Source of the DNA: Comamonadaceae bacterium
GTDB taxonomy: Bacteria; Pseudomonadota; Gammaproteobacteria; Burkholderiales; Burkholderiaceae_C
Length of the DNA stretch: 50,045 nucleotides
Direction: 5' to 3'
Assembly: GCA_947452785.1 (NCBI GenBank)
Contig: CANGDZ010000018.1
Location: forward strand, 1-50,045
Shown here: positions 36,310 through 44,016 of the stretch, one piece after another
Layout: the number at the start of each line of letters is the position of its first letter
How positions within the stretch are numbered: the first letter of the stretch is position 1
The notes under the pieces: model-generated
The model's input: the letters and a program-made list of their open reading frames with translations, nothing else
Databases searched by the model: none
What the model was told of the DNA's origin: nothing
Made by a program: the position numbers and the translations under genes

Positions 36310-37074
36310 TCAGCCCGAGTTTGCACAGGCCAGCAGCACCGCCTGAACCGGCACAATGCCATTGTCTTGGGTCACGACAAAGGCCGCACGCTGCCCAGGC
36401 GCAAGGGCGGCAGCGAGTTTGACGTTTGGGGCTTGGGCCGAAGACCAGGCCGGCACAGGGCCGTACTGGACCACCACATGGTCGTTACGCAGTTGGCGGC
36501 CCGCGTGCTCGCCCGCAACGACGCGGGTGTTTTGAGCGTCTTGTAAAACCACCCAATAACCCGCCCAGCGCAGCGGAGCGCCTGCGGCACTGGCGTTGCC
36601 CTGTGCACCGATCTGTGGGCTCACCTGCGCAGTCACGGTCTCGCCTTAGCGTTGCAGCACCACCGTGGGTGCACCTCTCACTTTCAATGGCTGCAAATCA
36701 TGGGCTTGGCGCCGTGCCCAAGCACGTTCGTCGACACCATTGATGGTGACTTGCGGGGTGAAGACATAGTCGCCGCCCAGCACAGTTTTCAACCGCACTT
36801 GGCGTTCGGTGGTTTGCGCGGTGGCAAAAGGATCTTTCCAGCCCAAGTGGTTCCAGTAGTTGACATGAAAAGCCATGGCCAACACATCCTCACGCCCTTG
36901 CAACGATGACAGCCACCGGTCGGCCGGCGGGCAAGAGCTGCACCCTTGCGAGGTGTACAACTCCACCACCACCATAGGGCGCTGCGCCGACGAGCTGCTG
37001 CAGCTTTGGGCCCAAGCCATGCCACTGACCCCGCACAACAGGACTGTCAAAATGCTCTTGAGTTGTTGCACCAT
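36310..37074 (-). pseudogene. DUF1223 thioredoxin-like periplasmic protein gene with in-frame TAA
   Basis: The first 142 codons encode a signal peptide (ending MAWAQ) and the DUF1223 core ELYTSQGCSSCPPADRWL (Cys45, Cys48), FHVNYWNHLGWKDPF and FTPQVTINGVDE. A TAA at 36648-36646 follows VVLQR. The same frame continues GETVTAQVSPQ, RWAGYWVVLQDAQNTRVVAG and LRNDHVVVQYGPVPAW, the expected family C-terminus. One nonsense change thus splits an otherwise intact gene. It is the last gene of the metallophore operon, 9 bases after the CcdA-like gene. A truncated product with the CxxC domain could still be made. Confidence 0.85.
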
Positions 37075-37083
37075 GGCGCGCTT

Positions 37084-37812
37084 TCAATACAAGGTAGTTA
37101 GGCGCAGCCACACATCGGGCAGGTGATCGAGCGCCTGGGCTTCGAGCCATTTGTCTGCGCCGGTGGCAATCGCCACACCTGCGAGAAAGATCAGCCCGCC
37201 AAACACTTTTTTCACACGGTCGCCATGGGCCAACACCTTGTCACGCACCGACTGAAAACCCCGGCGCGAGGCGTAAGCCACAGCCACCAAAGGCGTGGCA
37301 GCGCCCAAGCCAAACACACCCAGTACCAGGCCGCCGCGACAAGCCCCGCCTTCGCTGGCCACCAAGGTCAAGGCCGAGGCCAGCAAAGGACCCGAGCAAG
37401 GACTCCAGACCAAGCCGAGCACGCTGCCCAGCATCAGGGCGCCGCTCAAGGTTTCGCCCTTGAGGCGGGTGGACACGCCATTGGCGCCACTGGCCAGCGG
37501 CATCATCCATTGGGCAAAGCGCTCATTGAGCACAGGCACCCACATCATCAGGCCCAGCGCCATCAGCATCACGGCACCAAAGCTGCGCACATGTTCACTG
37601 TCCAACCCGAGCGCAGGGCCTAAGGCGCCAAGCGCGACCCCAATGCCGGCAAACGACAGCGCCATGCCCAGGCCCATGGCCAGTGGCGCCAACCGGTTGC
37701 CTTGCGCGGCGGCGCCCAGCACCAGCGGCAAAATGGGAAAGACACAGGGCGAGAGCGTGGTCAAGCTGCCGGCCAGCAAACTCAAGCCCAAGGCGGAGAA
37801 AGACAAATCCAT
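37084..37812 (-). CDS. CcdA/DsbD-like membrane thiol-electron carrier
   Basis: A 242-residue six-helix protein of the DsbD beta/CcdA family. The two redox cysteines are seen in TTLSPCVFPILPLVLGAA and LGLVWSPCSGPLLAS. These proteins carry reducing power from cytoplasmic thioredoxin to periplasmic thiol proteins. Its neighbours are a periplasmic thioredoxin-like gene upstream and the DUF1223 gene downstream. That suggests a reductive pathway keeping metallophore or partner thiols reduced. ATG 37812 is chosen; a TTG at 37821 is possible. Confidence 0.85.
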   Translation of the reverse strand: MDLSFSALGLSLLAGSLTTLSPCVFPILPLVLGAAAQGNRLAPLAMGLGMALSFAGIGVALGALGPALGLDSEHVRSFGAVMLMALGLMMWVPVLNERFAQWMMPLASGANGVSTRLKGETLSGALMLGSVLGLVWSPCSGPLLASALTLVASEGGACRGGLVLGVFGLGAATPLVAVAYASRRGFQSVRDKVLAHGDRVKKVFGGLIFLAGVAIATGADKWLEAQALDHLPDVWLRLTTLY

Positions 37813-37841
37813 CACGTGCAATCTGTTTGATCAGGGCTGGG

Positions 37842-38222
37842 TCAGTTGGGTTTGATCAGTTGGGCGCGAAGCTGCTCGGGATCGGTCACGCCGCCGGAGC
37901 GCGAGACCTGGGTTTTGCCTTGAAACACGATCAAGGTGGCTTGTGAGCGCACATTCATCTCGCGCTTGAGATCACGCTCAGTGTCATAGTCAACCAACAA
38001 CAGCGTGCCTGGGACAGAAGCGTCACCTTGGAAGGTTTTGAAGACCTTGTCTTGCGCACGGCAAGTGGGGCACCAAGGGGCATGAACGTGCAGGCTGACC
38101 CGTTCACCGGCTTGCTGCTTGGCTTGCAGCAGTTGGGGCGAGTAGGGCGTGATGTCCAGAGCGTGGACAGGCGACAGTGCGGCGCACAGGGTCGCAGTGA
38201 AAAGGGCGATGGATTTATTCAT
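37842..38222 (-). CDS. Periplasmic thioredoxin-like protein
   Basis: A 126-residue protein with signal peptide ending PVHAL. The redox motif is APWCPTCRAQ, with cysteines near residues 51 and 54, followed by LLLVDYDTERDLKREMNV and SQATLIVFQGK, the thioredoxin cis-Pro region being altered. ATG 38222 sits six bases from AAGGAA; ATG 38228 directly abuts that box. It is placed between DoxX and the CcdA-like gene, so it is probably the periplasmic acceptor of electrons from CcdA. Confidence 0.85.
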   Translation of the reverse strand: MNKSIALFTATLCAALSPVHALDITPYSPQLLQAKQQAGERVSLHVHAPWCPTCRAQDKVFKTFQGDASVPGTLLLVDYDTERDLKREMNVRSQATLIVFQGKTQVSRSGGVTDPEQLRAQLIKPN

Positions 38223-38263
38223 TTTCATTTCCTTGAGATGAGTTGATAAAGCAATTGAAAAAT

Positions 38264-38770
38264 TCAGGCAGTTCGCCCAATTCGGGTTTTGAAAAAATGG
38301 TCCAGCGACAGGCGCCCTGGCCCCATGAGCACCTGTGGCAGCAGCATGGCGATGTAGATCACGGGCAGCTTGAAGTTGCCGTGGCCTTTGTCGGTCAAGG
38401 CATAGCCTTGAAACAATTCAGCCCAGGTCGACCAGGATTCTGGCCAGTGCACGCTGAGCATGGCGACGACAGTGAGCACGATTAGCGAGGCTGAAAAGAA
38501 GCGCGCGCCCAGACCGATGAGCAAGGCGACGGCGCCCACGATTTCAAAACCCGTGGCCATGGCCCAGTTCAGTTCGGCGGGGATCAATTTGAAGGGCCAA
38601 GGGAACTGGTCTTGGATGTCAGCAAACCAGTTGCTGCCATGCAGTTTTTCAAAACCGGCCTCGCCAAATTCCCAAGCCAACAATACGCGCAGACTGAGCA
38701 GACCGAGCCACAAGCCTGCTTTGTCGAGCGCGTTCAGAGCCCAGCGGGGAAAATTCAGGACAGAGTTCAT
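38264..38770 (-). CDS. hvfX: DoxX-family membrane protein of the metallophore operon (HvfX-like)
   Basis: A 168-residue four-helix DoxX protein. LGLLSLRVLLAWEFGEAGFE opens the domain, and GFEIVGAVALLIGLGARFF and LPVIYIAMLLPQVLMG are further helices. DoxX members occur in most bufferin/HvfA operons; their role is not proven. Its start overlaps the HvfC-like gene stop by 4 bases (ATGA). Context rather than sequence alone supports the hvfX name. Confidence 0.82.
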   Translation of the reverse strand: MNSVLNFPRWALNALDKAGLWLGLLSLRVLLAWEFGEAGFEKLHGSNWFADIQDQFPWPFKLIPAELNWAMATGFEIVGAVALLIGLGARFFSASLIVLTVVAMLSVHWPESWSTWAELFQGYALTDKGHGNFKLPVIYIAMLLPQVLMGPGRLSLDHFFKTRIGRTA

Positions 38771-39501
38771 GTCAAAGTACCGAGTAAAACGCCTTGCGTG
38801 TGCAGGCTGTTCACCAGCTGTTGGCCAAAGCCTTGCAAGGCCTCAGGATCGGGGTGGGCCATCTCTTGGGCCAGTTGCGCAAAGACTTGTTGGCCGGTCA
38901 GGCCACTGTCCAAGAGCGCCAGCACATGGGCCGTGACGGCGTTGATTTCGGTAAATTGCACTTCTTGCTGGGCATCTCGAAACAACACCAAAAAAGTGGG
39001 CTCTGTTTGGCGCGGTTGCCAAGCAGGCCCAATGCGGTGCACCGGCCAGGCGCTGGCCACATCCACCCGCGCCGGGTTCAGCAGCACGGGCGCTTGCATC
39101 AGGTTGCCTTGCGGGTCGTGTGCGGGCGGCGTGACGTCCATCACGTCCACCACCAGCTCGGCCCATTCGTAGCGGGCCAGATCGGCAAACCAACGCGGCA
39201 GGCTTTGGGCGATGTGACCTTCGCTCAGGTAGCGCACAAACTCACGCGGAATCTCGCGAAACCACGGCGTGTGCAAAGGCCAGTCACGGCCAAAGGTGCG
39301 GCACAGCCTGCGCCAGCGCGCCTCTCCCAACAACTGGCGGCTGACCGGAAAGCAACTGTCCAAAAAACCGCAAAGGTTGTTGAACACCAGCTCGTTGTAA
39401 ACCGCCATGCGGCGCGGTGGCACACCGGCAGGGCGGCGTGTGTGGTGCGGGTCGCGCAGGTGCTGAGCAAGGGCATGCTGAAACTCTTGAAACGCGAGCA
39501 T
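38767..39501 (-). CDS. hvfC: DUF2063 MNIO-partner protein (HvfC/BufC-like)
   Basis: A 244-residue protein with an N-terminal DUF2063 domain: FQHALAQHLRDPHH, then RMAVYNELVFNNLCGFLDSC. These proteins bind the leader of the precursor peptide and present it to the DUF692 oxygenase. A C-terminal winged-helix-like part contains INAVTAHVLALLDSGLTGQQ. ATG 39501 overlaps the stop of the MNIO gene by one base (TGATG), so the two are translationally coupled. The longer upstream frame is a shadow of the MNIO gene. Confidence 0.88.
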   Translation of the reverse strand: MLAFQEFQHALAQHLRDPHHTRRPAGVPPRRMAVYNELVFNNLCGFLDSCFPVSRQLLGEARWRRLCRTFGRDWPLHTPWFREIPREFVRYLSEGHIAQSLPRWFADLARYEWAELVVDVMDVTPPAHDPQGNLMQAPVLLNPARVDVASAWPVHRIGPAWQPRQTEPTFLVLFRDAQQEVQFTEINAVTAHVLALLDSGLTGQQVFAQLAQEMAHPDPEALQGFGQQLVNSLHTQGVLLGTLT

Positions 39502-40373
39502 CAGGCCACCTGCCGTTGGGGTGTTTGCGCTGGCGGGCGGACCCGTGCGACTTGTTGCAAGCGGGCGATGTGCGCCACCTCGTGCGACAGCGTCGCCAGA
39601 TCGGGGATGTTGAAGTCGCGCTCCAAGCAGGTGGGCACCGAGTGGCCGATGCGCTGGTAAGCGGCTTGCAGCAGTTGCCACACCGGGTCGATCACGTCGC
39701 TGCCGTGGGTATCGATCAGCAGGCCGTCGTCTTCGACATAGTGGCCGGCCACGTGCACATAGCAGGTGCGTTCCAGCGGCAGTTGCTCTAGATACGCATG
39801 GGGGTCAAAGCCAAAGTTCTGGCTGTTGACGTAAATATTGTTCACGTCCAGGTGCAGCAGGCAATCGGCCTGCTCGACCACGGCGCGCACGAATTCGGGC
39901 TCGGTCATTTCGGCGCCGGGTGGTGCGATGTAGGTGGAGGCGTTTTCCACGCCGATGCGCAGGCCCAAAATGTCTTGCGCCCGCGCAATTCGCTCGGCCG
40001 TGTAGCGCACCGCCTCTGCGGTCATGGGAATAGGGAGCAACTCGTACAGGTGGCTTTCGTCGGCGCACCACGACAGGTGCTCGGTAAACAGCGTCATGCC
40101 GTGTTCGCGCATGAAGTCGCGGGTGCGGCGCAGCAAGATCTCGTCCAACGGCCCTGGGCCACCCAGCGACAAGGACAGGCCGTGGCAAACAAAAGGAAAG
40201 CGCTCTGTGAAGGCGCGAAAGTCGCGACCTGCGCGCCCCCCCATGCCGGCCCAGTTCTCGGTAGCGACCTCAAAAAACTGGACCGTGTCCGGCACGCCTT
40301 GCTGCAGCGCCGGGATCAGCTCGCGGCGAAAACCCAAGCCTGCGGCTGGTTGAGCAATGGAGCGCATGGACAT
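39501..40373 (-). CDS. hvfB: DUF692 multinuclear non-heme iron oxygenase (HvfB/BufB-like)
   Basis: MNIO enzymes modify cysteines of a peptide into thiooxazole or oxazolone/thioamide groups. The 290-residue TIM-barrel shows the family metal ligands in place: HGLSLSLGGPGPLD, FTEHLSWC, GVENASTY, LHLDVNNIYVN, YVHVAGHYVEDDG, DTHGSDV and ERDFN. FFEVATENWAG near residue 33 is also conserved. It lies 37 bases after the precursor gene and overlaps hvfC. An ATG at 40367 is an alternative start. Confidence 0.92.
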   Translation of the reverse strand: MSMRSIAQPAAGLGFRRELIPALQQGVPDTVQFFEVATENWAGMGGRAGRDFRAFTERFPFVCHGLSLSLGGPGPLDEILLRRTRDFMREHGMTLFTEHLSWCADESHLYELLPIPMTAEAVRYTAERIARAQDILGLRIGVENASTYIAPPGAEMTEPEFVRAVVEQADCLLHLDVNNIYVNSQNFGFDPHAYLEQLPLERTCYVHVAGHYVEDDGLLIDTHGSDVIDPVWQLLQAAYQRIGHSVPTCLERDFNIPDLATLSHEVAHIARLQQVARVRPPAQTPQRQVA

Positions 40374-40410
40374 GGTTCAGCTTTGAAAATCGATGGGCCA
40401 TTGGCAAGGC

Positions 40411-40752
40411 TTATTTCTTTTTGTCAGCGCCGCACTTGGCTTCACCGCACTTGCCGTCTTTGGCTTTGCTGTCCATCTTCATATCGGCCTTTTTGTCGGC
40501 GCCGCAGCTGCCGTCTTTCTTCTTGTCCATACCCTTGTCCATTTTCTTGTCAGCACCACAGCTGGCCTCTTTGGCCTTCATGTCGGATTTCATATCGCCC
40601 TTCATATCGCCCTTCATATCGGCTTGGGCGACTTGGTAACCAGCGTCCAACGTTTTGGCGGTAAAAGGGTTGGCTGCAGCGTGGGCGGGCAAGCTGGCCA
40701 CGGCGGCAAAAGCAGAGCCCAAAGCGATGGCGAGAAGTTGTTGCTTGTTCAT
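40411..40752 (-). CDS. hvfA: HvfA/bufferin-type metallophore precursor peptide
   Basis: A 113-residue secreted RiPP precursor. A Sec signal (1-25, ending PAHA) is followed by the conserved AANPFTAKTLDAGYQVA segment, a probable recognition region, then a Lys/Asp/Met-rich low-complexity tail. Four cysteines, each followed by glycine, lie at 65, 83, 102 and 107 within ASCGADKK, DGSCGADKK and DGKCGEAKCGADKKK. These resemble the EGKCG units of Haemophilus HvfA, the known substrate of MNIO modification and copper binding. AGGAG lies upstream of ATG 40752. The tail also has repeated DMKGDMKGDMKSDMK methionines that could add copper ligands. Confidence 0.88.
   Translation of the reverse strand: MNKQQLLAIALGSAFAAVASLPAHAAANPFTAKTLDAGYQVAQADMKGDMKGDMKSDMKAKEASCGADKKMDKGMDKKKDGSCGADKKADMKMDSKAKDGKCGEAKCGADKKK
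40591..40622. repeat. 12-bp tandem repeat within hvfA
   Basis: The unit CATATCGCCCTT (plus strand) is present twice plus a partial third copy. It encodes the DMKG repeats of the precursor. Such repeats permit length change by slippage without frameshift. Confidence 0.75.
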
Positions 40753-40839
40753 GAAAAAATCTCCTGAAGGATGGAAGGTTGAAAGTGACCGCTTTGACTG
40801 ATGCCGTCCTGGCACTGGTCAACCGCTGTCATGGTGTAA

Positions 40840-40865
40840 TCCGCTGAGTCACGATGCAAAGTTAC
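40840..40865 (-). promoter_or_regulatory. ECF-sigma (SigF-like) promoter candidate for the hvf operon
   Basis: Minus strand GTAACT, 16 bases, CGGA, about 88 bases before the hvfA ATG. The pattern agrees with the GTAAC/CGAA promoters of the SigF-NrsF regulon and matches the site for the sigma gene itself. Confidence 0.55.
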
Positions 40866-40900
40866 AAAAAATTCAATCTATTTGTTTCTTTTTTATGTCT

Positions 40901-40926
40901 GTAACTTTTTCCGTTCGAGCCACGAA
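40901..40926 (+). promoter_or_regulatory. ECF-sigma (SigF-like) autoregulatory promoter candidate
   Basis: Plus strand GTAACT, 16 bases, CGAA, with the -10 element ending eight bases before the sigma ATG. The spacing equals that of the divergent hvf promoter. It would give a leaderless or nearly leaderless mRNA; no Shine-Dalgarno box is visible before the ATG. Confidence 0.5.
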
Positions 40927-40934
40927 TTGACCTC

Positions 40935-41495
40935 ATGAGCGAAAGCCTGCAAACCCTTGAAGACGAATTGCATGCGCTATGGCTGCAAGCCCAAGTGGGC
41001 GATGCCGCCTGCTATGCGCGCGCCTTGACCGAGATCAGTGGCTACCTGCGGCGCTTTCTGAATCGACGCATGCAGTCGCACCCCAGTGATGTCGAGGACC
41101 TTGTGCAAGAAACTCTGTTGGCCATTCATCAAAAACGCCACACCTACCAAAGTGAGCAACCGTTCACGGCGTGGATGTACGCGATCGCACGCTACAAATG
41201 GATTGACCATTTGCGCGCGCATGGCCGGCGTGAGGCCTTGCACGACGACATCGACGACTGGTCAGAAGTGTTGTCCGTCAGCGGCGACACCGAGGCAGCG
41301 GACTCGCAGCGCGACCTGGGCCATATGCTGACGCTGTTGCCCGACAAGCAGCGCTTGGCGATTGAACACACCAAGTTGCAAGGCCTGTCGATCACCGAGA
41401 CTGCGGCCTTGACCGGGCAAAGCGAAGCGGCCGTGAAAGTGAATGTGCACCGAGGCTTAAAGGCCTTGGCCACCCAATGGAGAGTAAAACCATGA
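40935..41495 (+). CDS. ECF-type RNA polymerase sigma factor (SigF-like)
   Basis: A 186-residue sigma-70-family protein with region 2 (RRFLNRRMQSHPSDVEDLVQ, then AWMYAIARYKWIDHLR) and region 4 (LSITETAALTGQSEAAVKVN). It is followed with a 4-base overlap by an NrsF-type anti-sigma gene, as in the Caulobacter SigF-NrsF pair that answers to metal and oxidative stress. Divergent hvfABCX is the likely target. It has no Shine-Dalgarno box, consistent with a leaderless start. Confidence 0.9.
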   Translation: MSESLQTLEDELHALWLQAQVGDAACYARALTEISGYLRRFLNRRMQSHPSDVEDLVQETLLAIHQKRHTYQSEQPFTAWMYAIARYKWIDHLRAHGRREALHDDIDDWSEVLSVSGDTEAADSQRDLGHMLTLLPDKQRLAIEHTKLQGLSITETAALTGQSEAAVKVNVHRGLKALATQWRVKP

Positions 41496-42127
41496 ACACC
41501 GATGAATTGATTTCTTTGTTAGCCCAGAATGCCGGTCCCGCGCAAGGACCAGCGCCCCAGCAAGTGGGTGGGCGTTTGGCCATTGCTCTGGCGCTGGGCG
41601 GCGTGATGGTGCTCTACCTGGGTCTGAACCCGGCGCTGCGCGATTTTGCCGCCACATCCCCCTTTACCTTGAAGATGGCTTGGTTGTTCGCCATGCTCGT
41701 GTTCAGTGCCGTTCTGGTCTATCGCCTAGTGCACCCCGGCCAGCATTTGGGCAGCGCCCCTTGGGGCATTGGCTTAGCCCTCTTGGCCATGTCAGGGCAA
41801 GGCCTGAACCAACTGCTTGACGCCCCGCCAACGCAACGCAACGCCTTGATGATGGGCGCAAGCTGGCAGGTGTGCGCCTTCAACATCGCCTTCATCGCCT
41901 TGCCCGTGTTGGCCGCACTGCTGTGGACGCTGCGCGACATGGCTCCCACACGACCAGCGCTCACTGGCGCATCATCGGGCTTGCTGGCCGGCGCCCTGGC
42001 CGCGATGTTGTATTCGCTGCACTGCACCGAGAACACCTTTACCTTCTTCGCCCTGTGGTACTCGGGCGGCATGGGCTTGAGCTCGCTAGTCGGCGCGGTG
42101 CTGGGCGCCCGATTCTTGCGCTGGTGA
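41492..42127 (+). CDS. NrsF-type (DUF1109) membrane anti-sigma factor
   Basis: A 211-residue inner-membrane protein with six helices after a short cytoplasmic N-terminus that would bind the sigma factor. Two conserved cysteines lie at 128 (WQVCAFNIAFIALP) and 178 (YSLHCTEN), very close to the sensing cysteines reported for Caulobacter NrsF. ATG 41492 overlaps the sigma stop (ATGA). Metal or oxidant binding at these cysteines is expected to release the sigma factor. Confidence 0.88.
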   Translation: MNTDELISLLAQNAGPAQGPAPQQVGGRLAIALALGGVMVLYLGLNPALRDFAATSPFTLKMAWLFAMLVFSAVLVYRLVHPGQHLGSAPWGIGLALLAMSGQGLNQLLDAPPTQRNALMMGASWQVCAFNIAFIALPVLAALLWTLRDMAPTRPALTGASSGLLAGALAAMLYSLHCTENTFTFFALWYSGGMGLSSLVGAVLGARFLRW

Positions 42128-42183
42128 GGTCCCCCCGGCTGGCGCGGCTGGCCGGTTTCTTTGCCGATTCGTGATAGTGGCTT

Positions 42184-42197
42184 GGGGGGCTTCCCCC
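42184..42197. promoter_or_regulatory. G6/C5 hairpin in the amine dehydrogenase leader region
   Basis: GGGGGG-CTT-CCCCC lies 42 bases before the aauB ATG and is followed by a second small palindrome (CCCCGGGG near 42215). It could be an mRNA hairpin or regulator site. No matching motif is known to me. Confidence 0.3.
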
Positions 42198-42238
42198 TTA
42201 GACTGATCCCTTACCCCGGGGTTCAGGAGGAACCACAG

Positions 42239-43462
42239 ATGAATACCTATTTTGGGTCAATCGGCACAAGGCCTCACGCAGGAGCGCGAACGCTGAGTCG
42301 CCTTGCCATCGGCCTGCTGTTGGCCGCCAGCGCGCACGCCGCGCCGCCTTCAACCCCATCGCCAAAAACCACTGCCCAAGAACTGCCCTCCGAAACTCTG
42401 ACGGTGACCAATCTGGCCCAGGCGCCCACCTCGCGGGTGTATGTGGCCGATGTGGCCATCAGTCACATTGTCGATGGCCGCATCCGCGTTTTCGACGCCA
42501 CTAGGGGGCGCTTTTTGGGCATGGTCTCGACCGGCTTTGCCGGCAACTTCACCCTCAGCGCCAAGGCCGACGAACTGTATGTGGCCACCACCTACTACAG
42601 CCGCGGCACGCGGGGCGAGCGCACCGACTTGCTGGAAGTGCATGACACCGTGAATCTGGCGCCCAAATACGAAGTGCTCTTGCCGCCGCGCCGCGCGCAA
42701 GCGCTGAACTACCGTGGCCTAGTGCGGGTCACCGGCAGCGGCCGCTATGTGTTGGTGCAAAACGCCACGCCGGCCACCTCGATCACCGTGGTCGACTTGA
42801 CCGCGCGCCAGGTCGTCAACGAAATTCAAACCCCGGGTTGCTGGGGCACCTTGCCGGCCGCCAGCGGCAACCGGTTCTCTATGCTGTGCGGCGACGGCAA
42901 GGTCGCCACCATCACGCTGAATGAGCAAGGCCAAGTCGCCGATCGCCAGGTCAGCGCCAAACTCTTTGACGCCGACACCGACGCCTGGTTTCACCACGCC
43001 GAACAGGTGGGCGACCGCTACTGGTTTGTCTCCTTCCTCGGGCAGTTGACCGAACTCGACTTGGGCGACCCGGTGGCACGCGTGGTGCGCCAGCAGTCGC
43101 TGGTCACCGCCGCAGACCGCAAGGGCGGCTGGCGGCCGGGTGGTTACCAAAACTTTGCGGTCGACCCCAGCGCTCACTGGCTGGTGGCTGGCATGCACCC
43201 CAAAGGCGCTGAAGGCTCGCACAAGAGCCCCGCCGCCCAGTTGTGGGTGTTTGACCTGCAGACCGGTCAACGCGTGGCCAGGCATGCCGGCAAAGGCACA
43301 GCATCACTCACCTTTTCGCACAACGGCGAACGTCTTCAAGCGCTGGACGGCGTGACGGGCGCCATGAACGTGTGGCGGTGGAAAGGCCCGGGCCAACTCA
43401 AGCCACTGACCAGCGTGGCCAAGGCCGGTGAGGCTGCTCTGCACATCGAATCGCACGACTGA
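42239..43462 (+). CDS. aauB: TTQ amine dehydrogenase large (beta-propeller) subunit
   Basis: A 407-residue periplasmic seven-bladed propeller of the MauB/AauB family. The signal peptide ends SAHAAP. Family blocks are RVYVADVAISHIVDGRIRVF, GMVSTGFAGNFTLSAKADEL, VATTYYSRGTRGERTDLLEV and GGYQNFAVDP. A perfect AGGAGG lies eight bases upstream. It pairs with the small TTQ subunit and oxidises primary amines to aldehydes and ammonia. The gene order B-E-D-A without mauF suggests the aromatic amine dehydrogenase branch. Confidence 0.88.
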   Translation: MNTYFGSIGTRPHAGARTLSRLAIGLLLAASAHAAPPSTPSPKTTAQELPSETLTVTNLAQAPTSRVYVADVAISHIVDGRIRVFDATRGRFLGMVSTGFAGNFTLSAKADELYVATTYYSRGTRGERTDLLEVHDTVNLAPKYEVLLPPRRAQALNYRGLVRVTGSGRYVLVQNATPATSITVVDLTARQVVNEIQTPGCWGTLPAASGNRFSMLCGDGKVATITLNEQGQVADRQVSAKLFDADTDAWFHHAEQVGDRYWFVSFLGQLTELDLGDPVARVVRQQSLVTAADRKGGWRPGGYQNFAVDPSAHWLVAGMHPKGAEGSHKSPAAQLWVFDLQTGQRVARHAGKGTASLTFSHNGERLQALDGVTGAMNVWRWKGPGQLKPLTSVAKAGEAALHIESHD

Positions 43463-43472
43463 GGTCCAGACC

Positions 43473-44003
43473 ATGAACGCGACACCGCTCACACTCGACC
43501 CTTTGGCCGTTTGGATTCCAGCGGCTTGGCTGGCGACCTTGCTGCTGCATGCCGGCCTGGTGAAACTGCTGGACCGCAGTTTGTTTGTGAAGCACCTGGG
43601 CGCCTACCGCGTACCCGACGCCCTGATCACGCCGCTCAGCGGGGCTCTGCCCTTGGCCGAAATCGGTTTTGGCTTGCTGCTGCTTTCCCCTTGGCGCGAA
43701 GTTGGCGCCGCTGGGGCCACGGCCTTGTTACTGCTGTATGCCAGCGCCATGGCCTGGCACCGCAAGGCCGGCCGCCGACTCGACTGCGGTTGTGGCGGCG
43801 AACCCTTGCACTTGTCTTGGACCCTGGTGCTGCGCAATCTGGCGCTGATGCTGCTGTGCCTGCCCGCAAGCGCCAGCATGGTGCCGCGCGAGATGCACAT
43901 CGCCGACTACGGCGTGACCCTGGGCGCGGTGCTGCTGGGCAGCTTGCTCTGGGCCGCGTTTCACCAAGTGCTGCGGCAAACCCGCCGCCCCTACCCCGTT
44001 TAA
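43473..44003 (+). CDS. aauE: MauE-family membrane maturation protein
   Basis: A 176-residue protein with about four to five helices of the MauE/DoxX-like family. The cytoplasmic loop contains DCGCGGEP, the conserved cysteine motif, after AWHRKAGRRL. MauE is needed for folding or disulfide formation in the cysteine-rich small subunit, together with MauD. It is 10 bases downstream of aauB. Confidence 0.87.
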   Translation: MNATPLTLDPLAVWIPAAWLATLLLHAGLVKLLDRSLFVKHLGAYRVPDALITPLSGALPLAEIGFGLLLLSPWREVGAAGATALLLLYASAMAWHRKAGRRLDCGCGGEPLHLSWTLVLRNLALMLLCLPASASMVPREMHIADYGVTLGAVLLGSLLWAAFHQVLRQTRRPYPV

Positions 44004-44016
44004 AGAAAGAACGCCC

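Noticed and set aside
38767..39681. A longer start for the DUF2063 protein at 39681
   Set aside because: The extra 60 residues are read out of frame through the MNIO gene and look unlike any DUF2063 N-terminus; ATG 39501 overlaps the MNIO stop.
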